A stretch of DNA of 64,000 bases from Clostridium sp. DL-VIII (GTDB lineage Bacteria; Bacillota; Clostridia; Clostridiales; Clostridiaceae): the NCBI RefSeq assembly GCF_000230835.1, contig NZ_CM001240.1, positions 3,979,779 through 4,043,778 of the forward strand. The letters run 5' to 3'. Shown in pieces: positions 43,865-52,785 of the stretch. Under the pieces are notes generated by a model. The model was not told where the DNA came from and did not search any database. It worked only from the letters and a program-made list of their open reading frames with translations. How positions within the stretch are numbered: position 1 is the first letter of the stretch; every line of letters begins with the position of its first letter. Both the position numbers and the translations under genes were made by a program.

Positions 43865-44746
43865 TTAGCTAATCAATGAAATGAAGGTATCTCTACCACA
43901 TATTCCATCTGCAGATAAGCCATTAGCACTTTGAAATGAAGTTATTGCTGTTTTAAGTCCTGAACCAAAAGTTCCTGGATATTCTACACCATTTGGATTA
44001 TATCCCCTTAACATTACTAGAATTTCAGCTGCTGTAACCATATATTGAGTTTCTCCACTCTTTACATAATGACTTCCTAAAGCAGTACTGGATGCAGTTC
44101 CCCATACTCCATCTACCGCAAGACCTGCATTATAATCTAAATTCATGGCATGTTGTAAAACCTTAATCCCTGCTTTTTTTGTTTCAGTACCTCTAACGCC
44201 ATCAGTATCAATGTTACATCCAGCAAAATTGTTTGCTTGAACCTGTCCAGCTTGAACATTAGAATTACCAGATGGAGGATTAGGATTACTACTTCCTTCA
44301 TTATATCTAAGAACATAATCCCAAGGGTAATTATAATAGTTTTCAATACAAATTTCTTTACCTGTTTGATCCCCAGGTTTACCACCTGTTGCTGTGCCAT
44401 TTTCATTTTCCCTAGCAGCAACAACTTGTCCACTTCCAATAAACATTACAGTATGTGAAGATACATTTAGTAATACATCACCACGTTGTAAGCCAGATCC
44501 ATTTGATAACACTATAGATGATGTTACATCAGAAAATCCACAATTAAGAAAAACACTTCTCATATTACCAGTATAAGTTGCACCATTAGTTTTTACAGGA
44601 ACACCTGCAGTCTGCCATGCAGTAATAACTGCAGAAGAACAATCATAATCTCCACGCTCTCCCCATCTATATGTTTGGTCATATCCGTGACTATTATCAT
44701 TTGCTAAGTTAATCATCCATTGTGTTGCTGTTTCAATCTTTCCCAT
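43865..44746 (-). CDS. Endolysin-type hydrolase: Amidase_5/NlpC-P60-like domain plus wall-binding tail
   Basis: The ATG at 44746 (MGKIETATQWMINLANDNSH) has AAAGGAT upstream; an ATG 18 bases earlier overlaps that site. The 293-aa product has an N-terminal Amidase_5 (phage peptidoglycan hydrolase, NlpC/P60-like) domain: catalytic Cys in GDYDCSSAVITAWQTAG, His in NVSSHTVMFIGSG. It then has the same linker and ~130-aa peptidoglycan-binding module as the neighbour at 42730, with only a few differences. The shared tail and different head show domain swapping after duplication. It would cleave peptidoglycan peptides. No signal peptide. Confidence 0.88.
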   Translation of the reverse strand: MGKIETATQWMINLANDNSHGYDQTYRWGERGDYDCSSAVITAWQTAGVPVKTNGATYTGNMRSVFLNCGFSDVTSSIVLSNGSGLQRGDVLLNVSSHTVMFIGSGQVVAARENENGTATGGKPGDQTGKEICIENYYNYPWDYVLRYNEGSSNPNPPSGNSNVQAGQVQANNFAGCNIDTDGVRGTETKKAGIKVLQHAMNLDYNAGLAVDGVWGTASSTALGSHYVKSGETQYMVTAAEILVMLRGYNPNGVEYPGTFGSGLKTAITSFQSANGLSADGICGRDTFISLIS

Positions 44747-44960
44747 ATTATCATATCCTTTCAAGTAATAATTAAAGTAAATTAGTTTGCAAACTCATTT
44801 GCTTTACAATTACTTAAAGGAATTTTTAATAGGTTTTGTAAACCTAAAATTTACGGGCAAATTATTTGTCATAAGAGGTAGTTAATGGTATAATTATAAT
44901 AACAAATAACAATTATTACTTAATATCTTTAATCAAAAAATAAAATTGGAGGTGAAAATA

Positions 44961-46055
44961 ATGAGTAACTTTTTTATTAATATACTTCTTTTGATTTCAG
45001 GAATATTTTTAGGTGGACATTTATCAAAGAATACACCTCTTGAATACAGTTCAAAAGTTTTTACAAAAGTTTTGCTTGGTTTAGGCGGTGGAATTCTCGC
45101 AATAGGAATGATGATTTACGCAATAAATATTGAAAGTACAAAAACTTTGGTGGATTTAAGAGTTATAGCATTAATGTTGATATATAATATTAGCGGACTT
45201 TTATCTTCATTAGTTACAGGGATAATTATAGTTTTATTTAGATTTTTATATTTTGGAATCAATCAATCATCAATAGTTGCAGTTTTTCAAATTCTAATAT
45301 TACTATTACTATTTTCAATAGTTGGTAAACTAAAGTTAAATATGATTAAAAAGTGGATAACCATATACTTAATCAATATGCTTTCTATGATTAGTACCTA
45401 TTATTACTTGTTATCCAATGTAAATAATGTATTTAATATACTTTTAGAGTATTTTATTATATCGGCAGTTGCAACTATACTAGCTTATTATTTATTAAAA
45501 TATGTTAGGTCATCAAATGAATTATATAGGAGATATAAAAATGAGGCTACTAAAGATTTTTTGACTGGATTAAATAATACAAGGCAATTTGATTTGATAT
45601 TTAATAAAAGTGCTATAAATGCAAAAGAAAAGGATGAACAATTATCTTGTTTAATGGTTGATATAGATCATTTTAAGCATGTTAATGATACATACGGCCA
45701 TGCAGTTGGTGATATAGTATTAAGAGAATTAGCAGTTATTTTAAAAAATTCTTGTAGAGTATTTGATGCAGTTTCAAGAGTTGGAGGAGAAGAATTTTGT
45801 ATCTTACTAATTGACTGTTCTACAGAACGGACAATGGATATAGGAAAAAGGATATGTGATGAAGTAAAGAAGCACGAATTTGAAATTGGTGACGGAAGAA
45901 AAATAAGAATCACTGTTTCTGTAGGAATATCTGCTTACCCTGAGTCAACGGATAACATTGAGATGCTAATAAAGCAAGCAGATGACTCCTTATATAAGGC
46001 AAAGCAAACTGGAAGAGATAGAGTATGTTCAATCGATACATGTGATACAAATTAA
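44961..46055 (+). CDS. Membrane diguanylate cyclase (GGDEF)
   Basis: The ATG at 44961 has GGAGG 8 bases upstream; a possible ATG 15 bases earlier would overlap it. The 364-aa product has about six membrane segments (residues 1-190) of the 5TMR-LYT or similar type and a cytoplasmic GGDEF domain (~205-360). The active site is GGEEF, which is compatible with activity, and the DxxxFKxxNDxxGH helix is VDIDHFKHVNDTYGH. A product-inhibition I-site RVFD lies five residues before GGEEF. It should make cyclic di-GMP from two GTP, controlling motility or surface structures. No EAL partner is nearby. Confidence 0.9.
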   Translation: MSNFFINILLLISGIFLGGHLSKNTPLEYSSKVFTKVLLGLGGGILAIGMMIYAINIESTKTLVDLRVIALMLIYNISGLLSSLVTGIIIVLFRFLYFGINQSSIVAVFQILILLLLFSIVGKLKLNMIKKWITIYLINMLSMISTYYYLLSNVNNVFNILLEYFIISAVATILAYYLLKYVRSSNELYRRYKNEATKDFLTGLNNTRQFDLIFNKSAINAKEKDEQLSCLMVDIDHFKHVNDTYGHAVGDIVLRELAVILKNSCRVFDAVSRVGGEEFCILLIDCSTERTMDIGKRICDEVKKHEFEIGDGRKIRITVSVGISAYPESTDNIEMLIKQADDSLYKAKQTGRDRVCSIDTCDTN

Positions 46056-46070
46056 CGGTACTGGTAAAAA

Positions 46071-46115
46071 ATACAGATATCATATTAATATTGGATACTA
46101 ATATGATATCTGTAT
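46071..46115. terminator. Terminator hairpin within a duplicated 80-base segment
   Basis: ATACAGATATCATATTA (46071-46087) pairs with TAATATGATATCTGTAT (46099-46115) perfectly. It ends the diguanylate cyclase unit. A related hairpin with compensatory base changes is at 52745-52785. Confidence 0.8.
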
Positions 46116-46144
46116 TTTAAATTTAAATCCTTATTTTCAATTAT
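46085..46144 (-). pseudogene. C-terminal remnant matching the YcxB-like fragment at 52757
   Basis: The minus strand encodes IIENKDLNLKYRYHISIQY-stop. The fragment at 52757-52990 ends IIENTNLNLEYRYPIGIQY-stop. Nothing recognisable remains upstream here. It overlaps the terminator hairpin, as in the other copy. Confidence 0.6.
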
Positions 46145-46347
46145 ATATGTTGCAATTAATTTTATGCATTTTACATCTAGATATCTACTTGCCTATAGCC
46201 ATTATAAATGTAATTTTATTATTGCAGCATATATATATTATCTATATAACTTAATTAGATAATTCCCACTCCTACTAGGTTTTATAAACCTAAAATTTAA
46301 GATATAATGTCTTATATGAAAAAACTTATTTAACATATGGAGGAATT

Positions 46348-47091
46348 ATGTTGAAAATTATTATATCACCAGCCAAAAAGATGAATGTAGATACAGAATT
46401 TAAGATAAATAACATGCCATGTTTTTTAGATAAGGCTGAATTTTTAATGAAATATATTAAAAATCTAAGCTATACGGAAGCTAAAGCTTTATGGAAATGC
46501 AATGATAAAATTGCTAAGACAAGCTTTGAATACTTTTCCAATATGAACCTTACTGAAAGACTAACCCCAGCATTATTAGCTTATGATGGAATTCAATATA
46601 AGTATATGGCTCCAAATGTATTTGATATTAAAGAATGGGAATATATCGAAAACCATTTATATCTTATATCTGGCTTTTATGGCATTCTTAAACCACTTGA
46701 CGGCATAGTACCTTACCGTCTTGAAATGCAGTCAAAAATCATGCTTTCAGGCTATAAAGATTTATATGATTATTGGGGAGATAACATATTTCAGAAACTA
46801 TATGAGGATACAGATATAGTACTAAATCTTGCATCTAAAGAATATAGTAAATCCATTGAAAATTATCTAAACGATAAAGTGCAATTCATATCATGTACTT
46901 TTGGTGAATATAAAGAAGGTAAAATTATAACAAAGGGAACCTTAGCAAAGATGGCTAGAGGTGAGCTTGTCCGTTATATGGCTGAGGAAAAGATTGAGAA
47001 AATATCAGAAATAAAAAACTTTAACAGACTTGGTTATAAATATAATATTGACGCATCAAGCAATGAAAATATGGTTTTTTTAAAGGAATAG
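46348..47091 (+). CDS. yaaA: YaaA-family peroxide-stress protein
   Basis: This 247-aa protein has the full YaaA pattern: MLKIIISPAKKMNVDTEFKI at the start, LTPALLAYDGIQYKYMAPNV, YLISGFYGILKPLDGIVPYR, LNLASKEYSKSI and GTLAKMARGELVRYM. In E. coli YaaA limits free iron and DNA damage under hydrogen peroxide and binds DNA structures. It is cytoplasmic, of normal length and intact. GGAGG precedes the ATG. Single gene. Confidence 0.93.
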   Translation: MLKIIISPAKKMNVDTEFKINNMPCFLDKAEFLMKYIKNLSYTEAKALWKCNDKIAKTSFEYFSNMNLTERLTPALLAYDGIQYKYMAPNVFDIKEWEYIENHLYLISGFYGILKPLDGIVPYRLEMQSKIMLSGYKDLYDYWGDNIFQKLYEDTDIVLNLASKEYSKSIENYLNDKVQFISCTFGEYKEGKIITKGTLAKMARGELVRYMAEEKIEKISEIKNFNRLGYKYNIDASSNENMVFLKE

Positions 47092-47193
47092 GCCAAAGGA
47101 GAAATATCCAATTTTTTCAGAAAAAGGTGCAGAAGTTATGGGAGTCAGTAAGGATTCTATAGAATCTCACAGAAACATCAGATGAAACTTCAA

Positions 47194-47457
47194 TTACATC
47201 CTATAAAGGCTCCATTCTTCTGTACTTAAATTTAACCTTAAATCACAAAGCATTTTCATATTATTTCTTATAATTTCACATGTAAAAGTATATACATAAT
47301 CTCCACCTATTTTTTCCTTATCCCTCCTCACTAACCTTTCTACATTAATTACATCTACAGCTTCACTATCATCAATGATAAAAAAGCTTAAAGGTTTCAC
47401 AATACCTGCTCCATCAGTTGTAGTAATTACCTGAACCAACTTATCAACTATTTTCAT
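47194..47457 (-). CDS. Conserved-looking 87-aa hypothetical protein
   Basis: AGGAGTG lies about 9 bases before the ATG. The product begins MKIVDKLVQVITTTDGAGIV, is soluble and predicted alpha/beta, with CEIIRNNMKMLCDLRLNLST near the end. There is no signal peptide or membrane segment, and I do not recognise the family. It is a single gene convergent with yaaA. The ribosome site and composition support a real gene. Confidence 0.6.
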   Translation of the reverse strand: MKIVDKLVQVITTTDGAGIVKPLSFFIIDDSEAVDVINVERLVRRDKEKIGGDYVYTFTCEIIRNNMKMLCDLRLNLSTEEWSLYRM

Positions 47458-47568
47458 CAGTGCTCACTCCTATTTTTATATTTGTGCATACATTATATAA
47501 TTTCATATATATCCATTAATTATACCTAGAAATTTTCCTGCCTCAATCCTAATAATTTATTATTAATC

Positions 47569-47860
47569 TCATTTTTTAAATTCTCCTTGATGCTTCTTAA
47601 AGAATTCATAGAAGCGCCTTACATTCTCCAGCTCGCTCCAGTGAATACATTGGAATCCTTCAAATCCAAACTATGTATCTTGGCAGTTAATGTACCAGTC
47701 ATAAATGGAAACAACCATGACATATGTATATAATAAAAAGGAGTAGTTTTGATAATTGTAAAATGCATTCTCTCCTATACCTGTCATTACAATATTATCA
47801 ATTTTATCTGGAATTACTACATTGCTGTCAGTACATACACAGACTACTATTTTACTCTTT
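47569..47860 (-). pseudogene. Two decayed fragments, one an LRR_5 repeat
   Basis: Minus-strand reading between 47860 and about 47760 gives SNVVIPDKIDNIVMTGIGEN followed by AFYNYQN, which resembles the first repeat of the intact LRR protein next to it (VTIPSEIDGVTVTQIGVGAF). After a stop, the same strand continues with FGFEGFQCIHWSELENVRRF, YEFFKKHQGEFKK and a stop at 47569, which looks like the end of an unidentified protein. No start or ribosome site is present. Confidence 0.55.
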
Positions 47861-47867
47861 GACTTAT

Positions 47868-48719
47868 TTAATTTACAGTATTAATTTTTACATTAGGACT
47901 ATTATCAAATACATGTGCTGCTATTTTGGTAGTACTAGACACATTTACTGTTGTTAGATTAATACAGTCATTAAATGCTCCCCCTGAAATATATGTCACA
48001 CTACTTGGTATATCTATTGATGTTAAACCGTTGCACTTTTTAAAAGCTATATTTCCTATAAATGTTACACTATTTGGTATCGTTATGCTTGTTAAGCTTG
48101 TACATCCTGTAAAAGCCACCTGTCCTATACTTGTTACCCCATTAGGTATTGTTATATTAGTTAACTGTGTGCAACCATCAAAAGTTGAAGCTTCTATACT
48201 TTTAACATTTTGAGGTATATTAACTGTTTTTAAATAATTACACCATTCAAATGCACCTACTCCTATACTTGTTACACTTTCAGGTATTTTTACGCTTGTT
48301 ATCTGCGTATGATTATTAGATCCAGAGAACGCCCCTACTCCTATTTGGGTTACTGTCACGCCATCAATTTCACTTGGTATAGTTACATCAGTATTACTTC
48401 CACTATATCCAACTATGGTACCAGTTGATTTATCAAATTTCAACCCATCGCTTGTTGTTGTTAGATTTATCCAAGCTCCATTAGTATCTAAATAATATCC
48501 ACCAACAGTTTTATTATGCTCCATATAACCATGTGAATCAAAATAATACCATTTACCATCAATTCTTTCCCAACCAGTCGCCCACGAGTCCCCTTCTTCA
48601 AACCACCAGCCTGTTTTATTTTGCTTCCATTCTGCACTTGCTTTTATTGGATTTAATCCTAGTGCTGAAGCTGCTATTAATGACATAGCAATTACTTTTG
48701 TTAATTTTGATTTTTTCAT
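47868..48719 (-). CDS. Secreted LRR_5 (BspA-like) protein with cell-wall-binding repeats
   Basis: This 283-aa protein has a signal peptide (residues 1-~28, ending IKASAEW) and two choline-binding-type wall repeats (~30-85: GWWFEEGDSWATGWERIDGK, WYYFDSHGYMEHNKT). A linker follows, then five to six leucine-rich repeats of LRR_5 type (~110-280: SVTSIGVGAFEWCNYLKTV, SIGQVAFTGCTSLTSITIP). Such proteins attach to the wall by the repeats and use the LRR region for binding to other cells or polymers. AAGGGG precedes the ATG. Remnants of related genes at 8995 and 47700 show the family has been duplicated and lost. Confidence 0.9.
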   Translation of the reverse strand: MKKSKLTKVIAMSLIAASALGLNPIKASAEWKQNKTGWWFEEGDSWATGWERIDGKWYYFDSHGYMEHNKTVGGYYLDTNGAWINLTTTSDGLKFDKSTGTIVGYSGSNTDVTIPSEIDGVTVTQIGVGAFSGSNNHTQITSVKIPESVTSIGVGAFEWCNYLKTVNIPQNVKSIEASTFDGCTQLTNITIPNGVTSIGQVAFTGCTSLTSITIPNSVTFIGNIAFKKCNGLTSIDIPSSVTYISGGAFNDCINLTTVNVSSTTKIAAHVFDNSPNVKINTVN

Positions 48720-48800
48720 AATCCTTAATACCCCTTTTAACTTTTTCTATATTTTCCATTATTAATATATATTATAACATAAATTTACATAAAATAGTTA

Positions 48801-48836
48801 AAGCTGAGATTTTCTAATTTTAGAAAATCTCAGCTT
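48801..48836. terminator. Bidirectional terminator (repeated hairpin type)
   Basis: AAGCTGAGATTTTCTA pairs perfectly with TAGAAAATCTCAGCTT around ATTT. The same hairpin with a different loop occurs at 55504-55547 (followed by the same TTATTTTTGTTATCT), and its left half alone at about 54279-54298. Confidence 0.8.
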
Positions 48837-48970
48837 ATTTTTGTTATCTGCTTAAATATATTGTCATTACAGTTAGTACTAGTACAATAATAAATCCATA
48901 GTCAAAGGTCTATCTTGTGTGCAGAATAACAGATTTGAGAGCAAATATTGCTGGATTAATCGTGATTGTT

Positions 48971-50581
48971 CTAAACAAACACCACAAACATTTCCTTTCC
49001 TTCATAGTGTATTATTTCTTCTTTATACTCTTTATCTTTATTAAAATTATAAACAACAAGATATCCCTTATCTAACCCTTGAATATCTAAATAGTCCTTA
49101 AGCTGATTTAGTCCTTTTTTGTGGTATTCAATTCCTCTCCATATTTTAAGTTCAATTACATACTTACTTGAAAGATAACTAACTACTATATCAAGTCTCT
49201 TTTCTTCAGAAATCTGTACTTCTTTGAAATCAAACCCTATGCCATTTATTATTGGTTTTATAAATGCTAGGAAAAGAAGCCTTCCTTCTCGCTTAAGTGA
49301 CATTCAAAAACTTGTTTTTGGATTATGGAACTTACACCTATGAACGCATGTGAATAGGTGCTTCCTATCTTTTGAGTCAATAGAACTGTATTGTTCTTTA
49401 ATAAACTGTTGGAATTTTAAAATTATCTTTTCAAAATCTAATCCATTATCAATTATGAAATTTTCTTTGAAATTATAAGTTGACATATCTGTATTATTTT
49501 CAAGCTTGGAAGAGAAATAATTATAAAGCATTTGCTCAAATATTCTGTTAGATATTTTTACTCTTCCATCTATATTTTTTAAATATCCGTATATAACTCC
49601 TAAATTTATAAGTGGATTATGAATATTAAAAGTCTTTTCCGTACCATTAATTATTAAATCAAATATATAATCTTTAAATTCATTATTATTTTCAATATTT
49701 TTTACTAAATCATCAAAAAGTGTATTATTTTCTTGTAGTAATTCTTTTACTGATCTATTAATATTTTCTTCATTCCATAATAATTGGTTTTCATCAATTA
49801 TCTGACAAAGCCTGCTTACTAAAAAAGGGTAACCGTTTGTATAAAAATGAATTATTTCTGAAATTTCTTTAATATTAATTGTCACATTTTTATCTTCTGA
49901 GTATTCTTTTAACATAGTGCTTATTTCATCTGAACTAAAACTCATATCTACATTGAAATTTACTGCTATATTCCAAGGACTATTATACTTTTTTTCATCA
50001 TCTTGTCTGATTTTAAGCTTCAAATTCTTAATATCATACACTCCAGCTAGAATTACTGAATAAAAGGTTTTATCTTTTCCCTGTTGCCTTAATAAAAATT
50101 TATTTCTAAGCATTCCTAAAAAGCTCATAAATAACTGATTATTAGAGCTCTTATCTACTTCATCAATAAACAGTACAATTTCTTTGTTAACAATTCTACA
50201 AAAATTTGTGATAGCTTTTGATACAGCATTTAAATCATTAATCTCGTCAGACATTTCATAAAGTTTAGATGAATATTCTTCGTAATTAAACTGTATACTA
50301 TCTCCAAAGACTTTTAATATTGTTTTAGAAAAGGTTTTTTCTTCCTCAAATATTAAGTCTCCTAAACCTTCAAAACTTATGCTTAAAACTAAATATTCAT
50401 CTTTTAATTCTTGTTCTAGCATATACATTGTAGTAGTTTTTCCATATTGCCTAGGCCTATTTATAACGAAATAATCTCCTCTATAAACCATACTTTTTAT
50501 TTGCGTCAGCTTATTTGTTATATCAACCATATAATGCAAATGAGGAATGCAAACACCTGTAGTATTAAATCTTCTATTCAA
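48971..50581 (-). pseudogene. AAA-ATPase-like/PD-(D/E)XK nuclease gene interrupted by a short insert with in-frame stop
   Basis: The TTG at 50581 (NRRFNTTGVCIPHLHYMVDI follows) has GAGGTG 6 bases upstream; an ATG at 50614 lacks a site. The N-terminal part is an AAA-ATPase_like domain (Walker A INRPRQYGKTTTMYML, Walker B IVLFIDEVDKSS). The expected C-terminal nuclease (REGRLLFLAFIKPIINGIGF, KRLDIVVSY, YVIELKIW) is in the same frame but separated by ~20 codons (49300-49362) with a TGA. The insert contains CACCTA/TAGGTG and other short inverted repeats and replaces the usual junction. It is either inactivated or makes two polypeptides (436-aa and 110-aa frames, ATG directly after the TGA). Confidence 0.8.
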
Positions 50582-50923
50582 AATCAGCACCTCTTTTCTG
50601 TAATTATATTTCATTTTCTACATTCGTCCATTGGGTATTTATATAGTAATTATTATACCATATATAAGGATATAATAACCTGTCATTATCTTAGATGCAT
50701 ACATTTTGAACCAAAATAACACTCCTAATAGCTCAATAATTATAGCCATTACATTTCCTTTAGCTTTTTCAACTGGATATTTCTTTTCATTTAAATACAA
50801 TGTTTATATATTTAACCTTACACTAAAATTATTATTTTTCAGGTAAATTTTCAAAAGAAAGAATATTCAAAATATTCAGAGTATGGTATAATATTATAAA
50901 ATACATTAAAGGTGGTATGCTTT

Positions 50924-51103
50924 ATGGAAAAATATAGAGAACATGAAATCATCGTAATACAGAACAATGAAAATCAATACCCATATAAGGCAATTGCAAG
51001 GATAGGTGATAATGAAATAAAGCATAAGGGACAAAGTGAGTCCGAAGCAATTTATTTAGTTAAGCAAAGCATCAATAAGTTAAAATCCAAAAATATAATT
51101 TAA
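50924..51103 (+). CDS. 59-aa hypothetical protein
   Basis: The ATG at 50924 has AAAGGTGG about 8 bases upstream; an ATG 12 bases earlier overlaps that site. The product MEKYREHEIIVIQNNENQYP and the rest up to KSKNII is a small soluble alpha/beta protein (IARIGDNEIKHKGQSESEAI, then a C-terminal helix). There is no signal peptide and the family is not recognised. A terminator follows at 51172, so it is a single-gene unit. Confidence 0.65.
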   Translation: MEKYREHEIIVIQNNENQYPYKAIARIGDNEIKHKGQSESEAIYLVKQSINKLKSKNII

Positions 51104-51171
51104 TTGTAGTATATCTAAATCCAAGTGGATAAAAATTGTTATATTTTAAATATTAGGTATCGAAGATACAT

Positions 51172-51198
51172 AAACCCCTCGACTAATGTCAGGGGTTT
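51172..51198. terminator. Intrinsic terminator
   Basis: AAACCCCT (51172-51179) pairs with AGGGGTTT (51191-51198) and is followed by TTGCCTTTT. It ends the 59-aa protein unit. Confidence 0.75.
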
Positions 51199-51223
51199 TG
51201 CCTTTTAATTCATAATGGTACAA

Positions 51224-51275
51224 AAAATTGCAACCTGTCCTTAGCAATTTTATAGCTAAACACGGTTGCAATTTT
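51224..51275. terminator. Two-tier hairpin terminator
   Basis: AAAATTGCAACC (51224-51235) pairs with GGTTGCAATTTT (51264-51275), and an inner stem TTAGC/GCTAA encloses an AT loop. It has A/T tracts at both ends. It lies beyond the 3' end of the 19-codon ORF on the minus strand. Confidence 0.75.
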
Positions 51276-51309
51276 ACTCCTATCTACATTATCTGTGCAT
51301 ATTTAAAAT

Positions 51310-51369
51310 CTATTTATTAATTGCATCTTGATTTAATTTCCTCCGATTAATATATCTATCATACCCCAT
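51310..51369 (-). CDS. Possible 19-aa peptide with strong ribosome site
   Basis: The minus strand has TAGGAGGAATCAAAATG, then 19 codons (MGYDRYINRRKLNQDAINK) and a stop at 51310. The ribosome site is perfect for the group and a terminator (51224-51275) follows within 35 bases, forming a complete short unit. The peptide is basic with no hydrophobic stretch. It could be a leader peptide, a signalling peptide or a chance ORF left after deletion of a longer gene. Confidence 0.4.
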   Translation of the reverse strand: MGYDRYINRRKLNQDAINK

Positions 51370-51622
51370 TTTGATTCCTCCTAAGTTTGTAATACTAAAA
51401 TCTAACCACTACGTATTATGCTCATTTACATATTTATTCTTATACTTTTAAAAATTTATATAGTATAGATATAATTCTATAAAATATTAATAATGTATAT
51501 TTTAAGAAAAAACTGATTGTAAACTAAATTTTGTGTCGAATAAAATTTTGAAAATAACTAAATATAGATTATGAAATAACTTTTGTAAACAATACAAATT
51601 TTTATAAAAAGGAGGAATATTA

Positions 51623-52156
51623 ATGATACCAACAATAAAGCGCTTAATATTATTAACAATTATTATCACTCTGACAATACCTAATATAGCATATGCGCAA
51701 GCACCAACGCAGTCAGTTCCTATTGGTCCTAAAGTAGAGGACTTAAAAAATAAAGAAGAGATTATCAATAGTTTTGAACAAATAAGGGCTATAAGGGAAG
51801 ATTTAACTGTAATTGATATAAGAGAAGATTCAACGAGCGACGAATTGAGTTCTACATATTCAAATATACAAACTTACCTCCAACAGTTTAGAGAGATTGA
51901 ATCAATATTAGAGCAACATAAAGTTACATATGCAGATTCTATTCCGGATTTATATTTTTCAGAACTAATTATATCCGTTGCTGATAACTATATTATAAGT
52001 TTAAAAGCACAGCAAATATTGATAAGAGCATTACAAAGCAATGTAGATGAAGCAAAAAAACTATTTTATTCAACTTATATGGCAAGATCATATTACTATA
52101 TTACATCGGGTGATAACACTGTCGCTAATATTTCAACATATTTCACGGTTACTTAA
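51623..52156 (+). CDS. Secreted 177-aa helical protein, first of a tandem pair
   Basis: The signal peptide is clear (MIPTIKRLILLTIIITLTIP, cleavage after NIAYA). The ~150-aa mature part is predicted all-helical, with conserved DLKNKEEIINSFEQIRAIRE. It has no cysteine and no recognised domain. The gene directly downstream (52189) encodes a paralogue of exactly the same length with the same layout. AGGAGG lies 8 bases before the ATG. The pair probably forms one operon (32 bases between them). Function unknown; both proteins should be outside the cell. Confidence 0.8.
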   Translation: MIPTIKRLILLTIIITLTIPNIAYAQAPTQSVPIGPKVEDLKNKEEIINSFEQIRAIREDLTVIDIREDSTSDELSSTYSNIQTYLQQFREIESILEQHKVTYADSIPDLYFSELIISVADNYIISLKAQQILIRALQSNVDEAKKLFYSTYMARSYYYITSGDNTVANISTYFTVT

Positions 52157-52188
52157 ATAATTTAAGTTCTATAAAAGGAGGAGTAATA

Positions 52189-52722
52189 ATGCCCCAAAAA
52201 TTAAAACGTTTAATACTACTAACAATTTTTATAACTTTAATAATACCTAATATAGCATATGCAGAGGTTCCACTTAAAACTGTACCATTTAACGTTAAAG
52301 TAACTGACTTAAAAAATAAAGAAGATATTCTCAATAATTTGGAGCAAATAAAAACTATACGGAAAAATTTGACTACGATTGATATAAGAGCCAGCTCATC
52401 GCAGGAACAATTACAAACTGCAGATGAACATCTTAGAAATTACATTCAGCAAATGGAGTCCATTATAGCAAAACTAAAAAATCATATAAATACGTATACA
52501 GGTTCACTTTCAGATGAATTTTTTTCAGAACAAGTTATACTTATTGCTCGTGGTTATATTATAAGTTTGAGATATCAACAATTATTGGTAGGAGAATTAC
52601 AACGCAATACACCAGAAGCAAAAGAACTATCCTATTCAAGTTATCTGATAACAATATATTTCAACATGACAAGAAGTGACCAAATGATAGCTTATATTGA
52701 TACATATCTAACATATAGTTAA
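52189..52722 (+). CDS. Secreted 177-aa helical protein, second of a tandem pair
   Basis: This paralogue of the preceding gene starts MPQKLKRLILLTIFITLIIP, is cleaved after NIAYA, then has VTDLKNKEDILNNLEQIKTI and the helical mature part to TYLTYS. The signal region and the DLKNKE..IxNxxEQIxxIR block are most alike; the rest has diverged. It has its own AGGAGG site. It follows the first gene by 32 bases and shares its promoter region. The fully diverged mature regions suggest old duplication with maintenance of both copies. Confidence 0.8.
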   Translation: MPQKLKRLILLTIFITLIIPNIAYAEVPLKTVPFNVKVTDLKNKEDILNNLEQIKTIRKNLTTIDIRASSSQEQLQTADEHLRNYIQQMESIIAKLKNHINTYTGSLSDEFFSEQVILIARGYIISLRYQQLLVGELQRNTPEAKELSYSSYLITIYFNMTRSDQMIAYIDTYLTYS

Positions 52723-52744
52723 AAAATTTACAGAATGTAAGCAA

Positions 52745-52785
52745 ACAGATATCCTATTAATATTGAATACCAATAGGATATCTGT
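52745..52785. terminator. Terminator hairpin of the tandem pair (duplicated segment)
   Basis: ACAGATATCCTATT (52745-52758) pairs with AATAGGATATCTGT (52772-52785). Compared with 46071-46115 the stem keeps pairing at changed positions. It is also the 3' end of the YcxB-like fragment on the other strand. Confidence 0.75.

Noticed and set aside
42730..44746. Prophage at the endolysin pair
   Set aside because: No holin, capsid, tail, integrase or terminase genes occur in the flanks; only the two hydrolases resemble phage genes.
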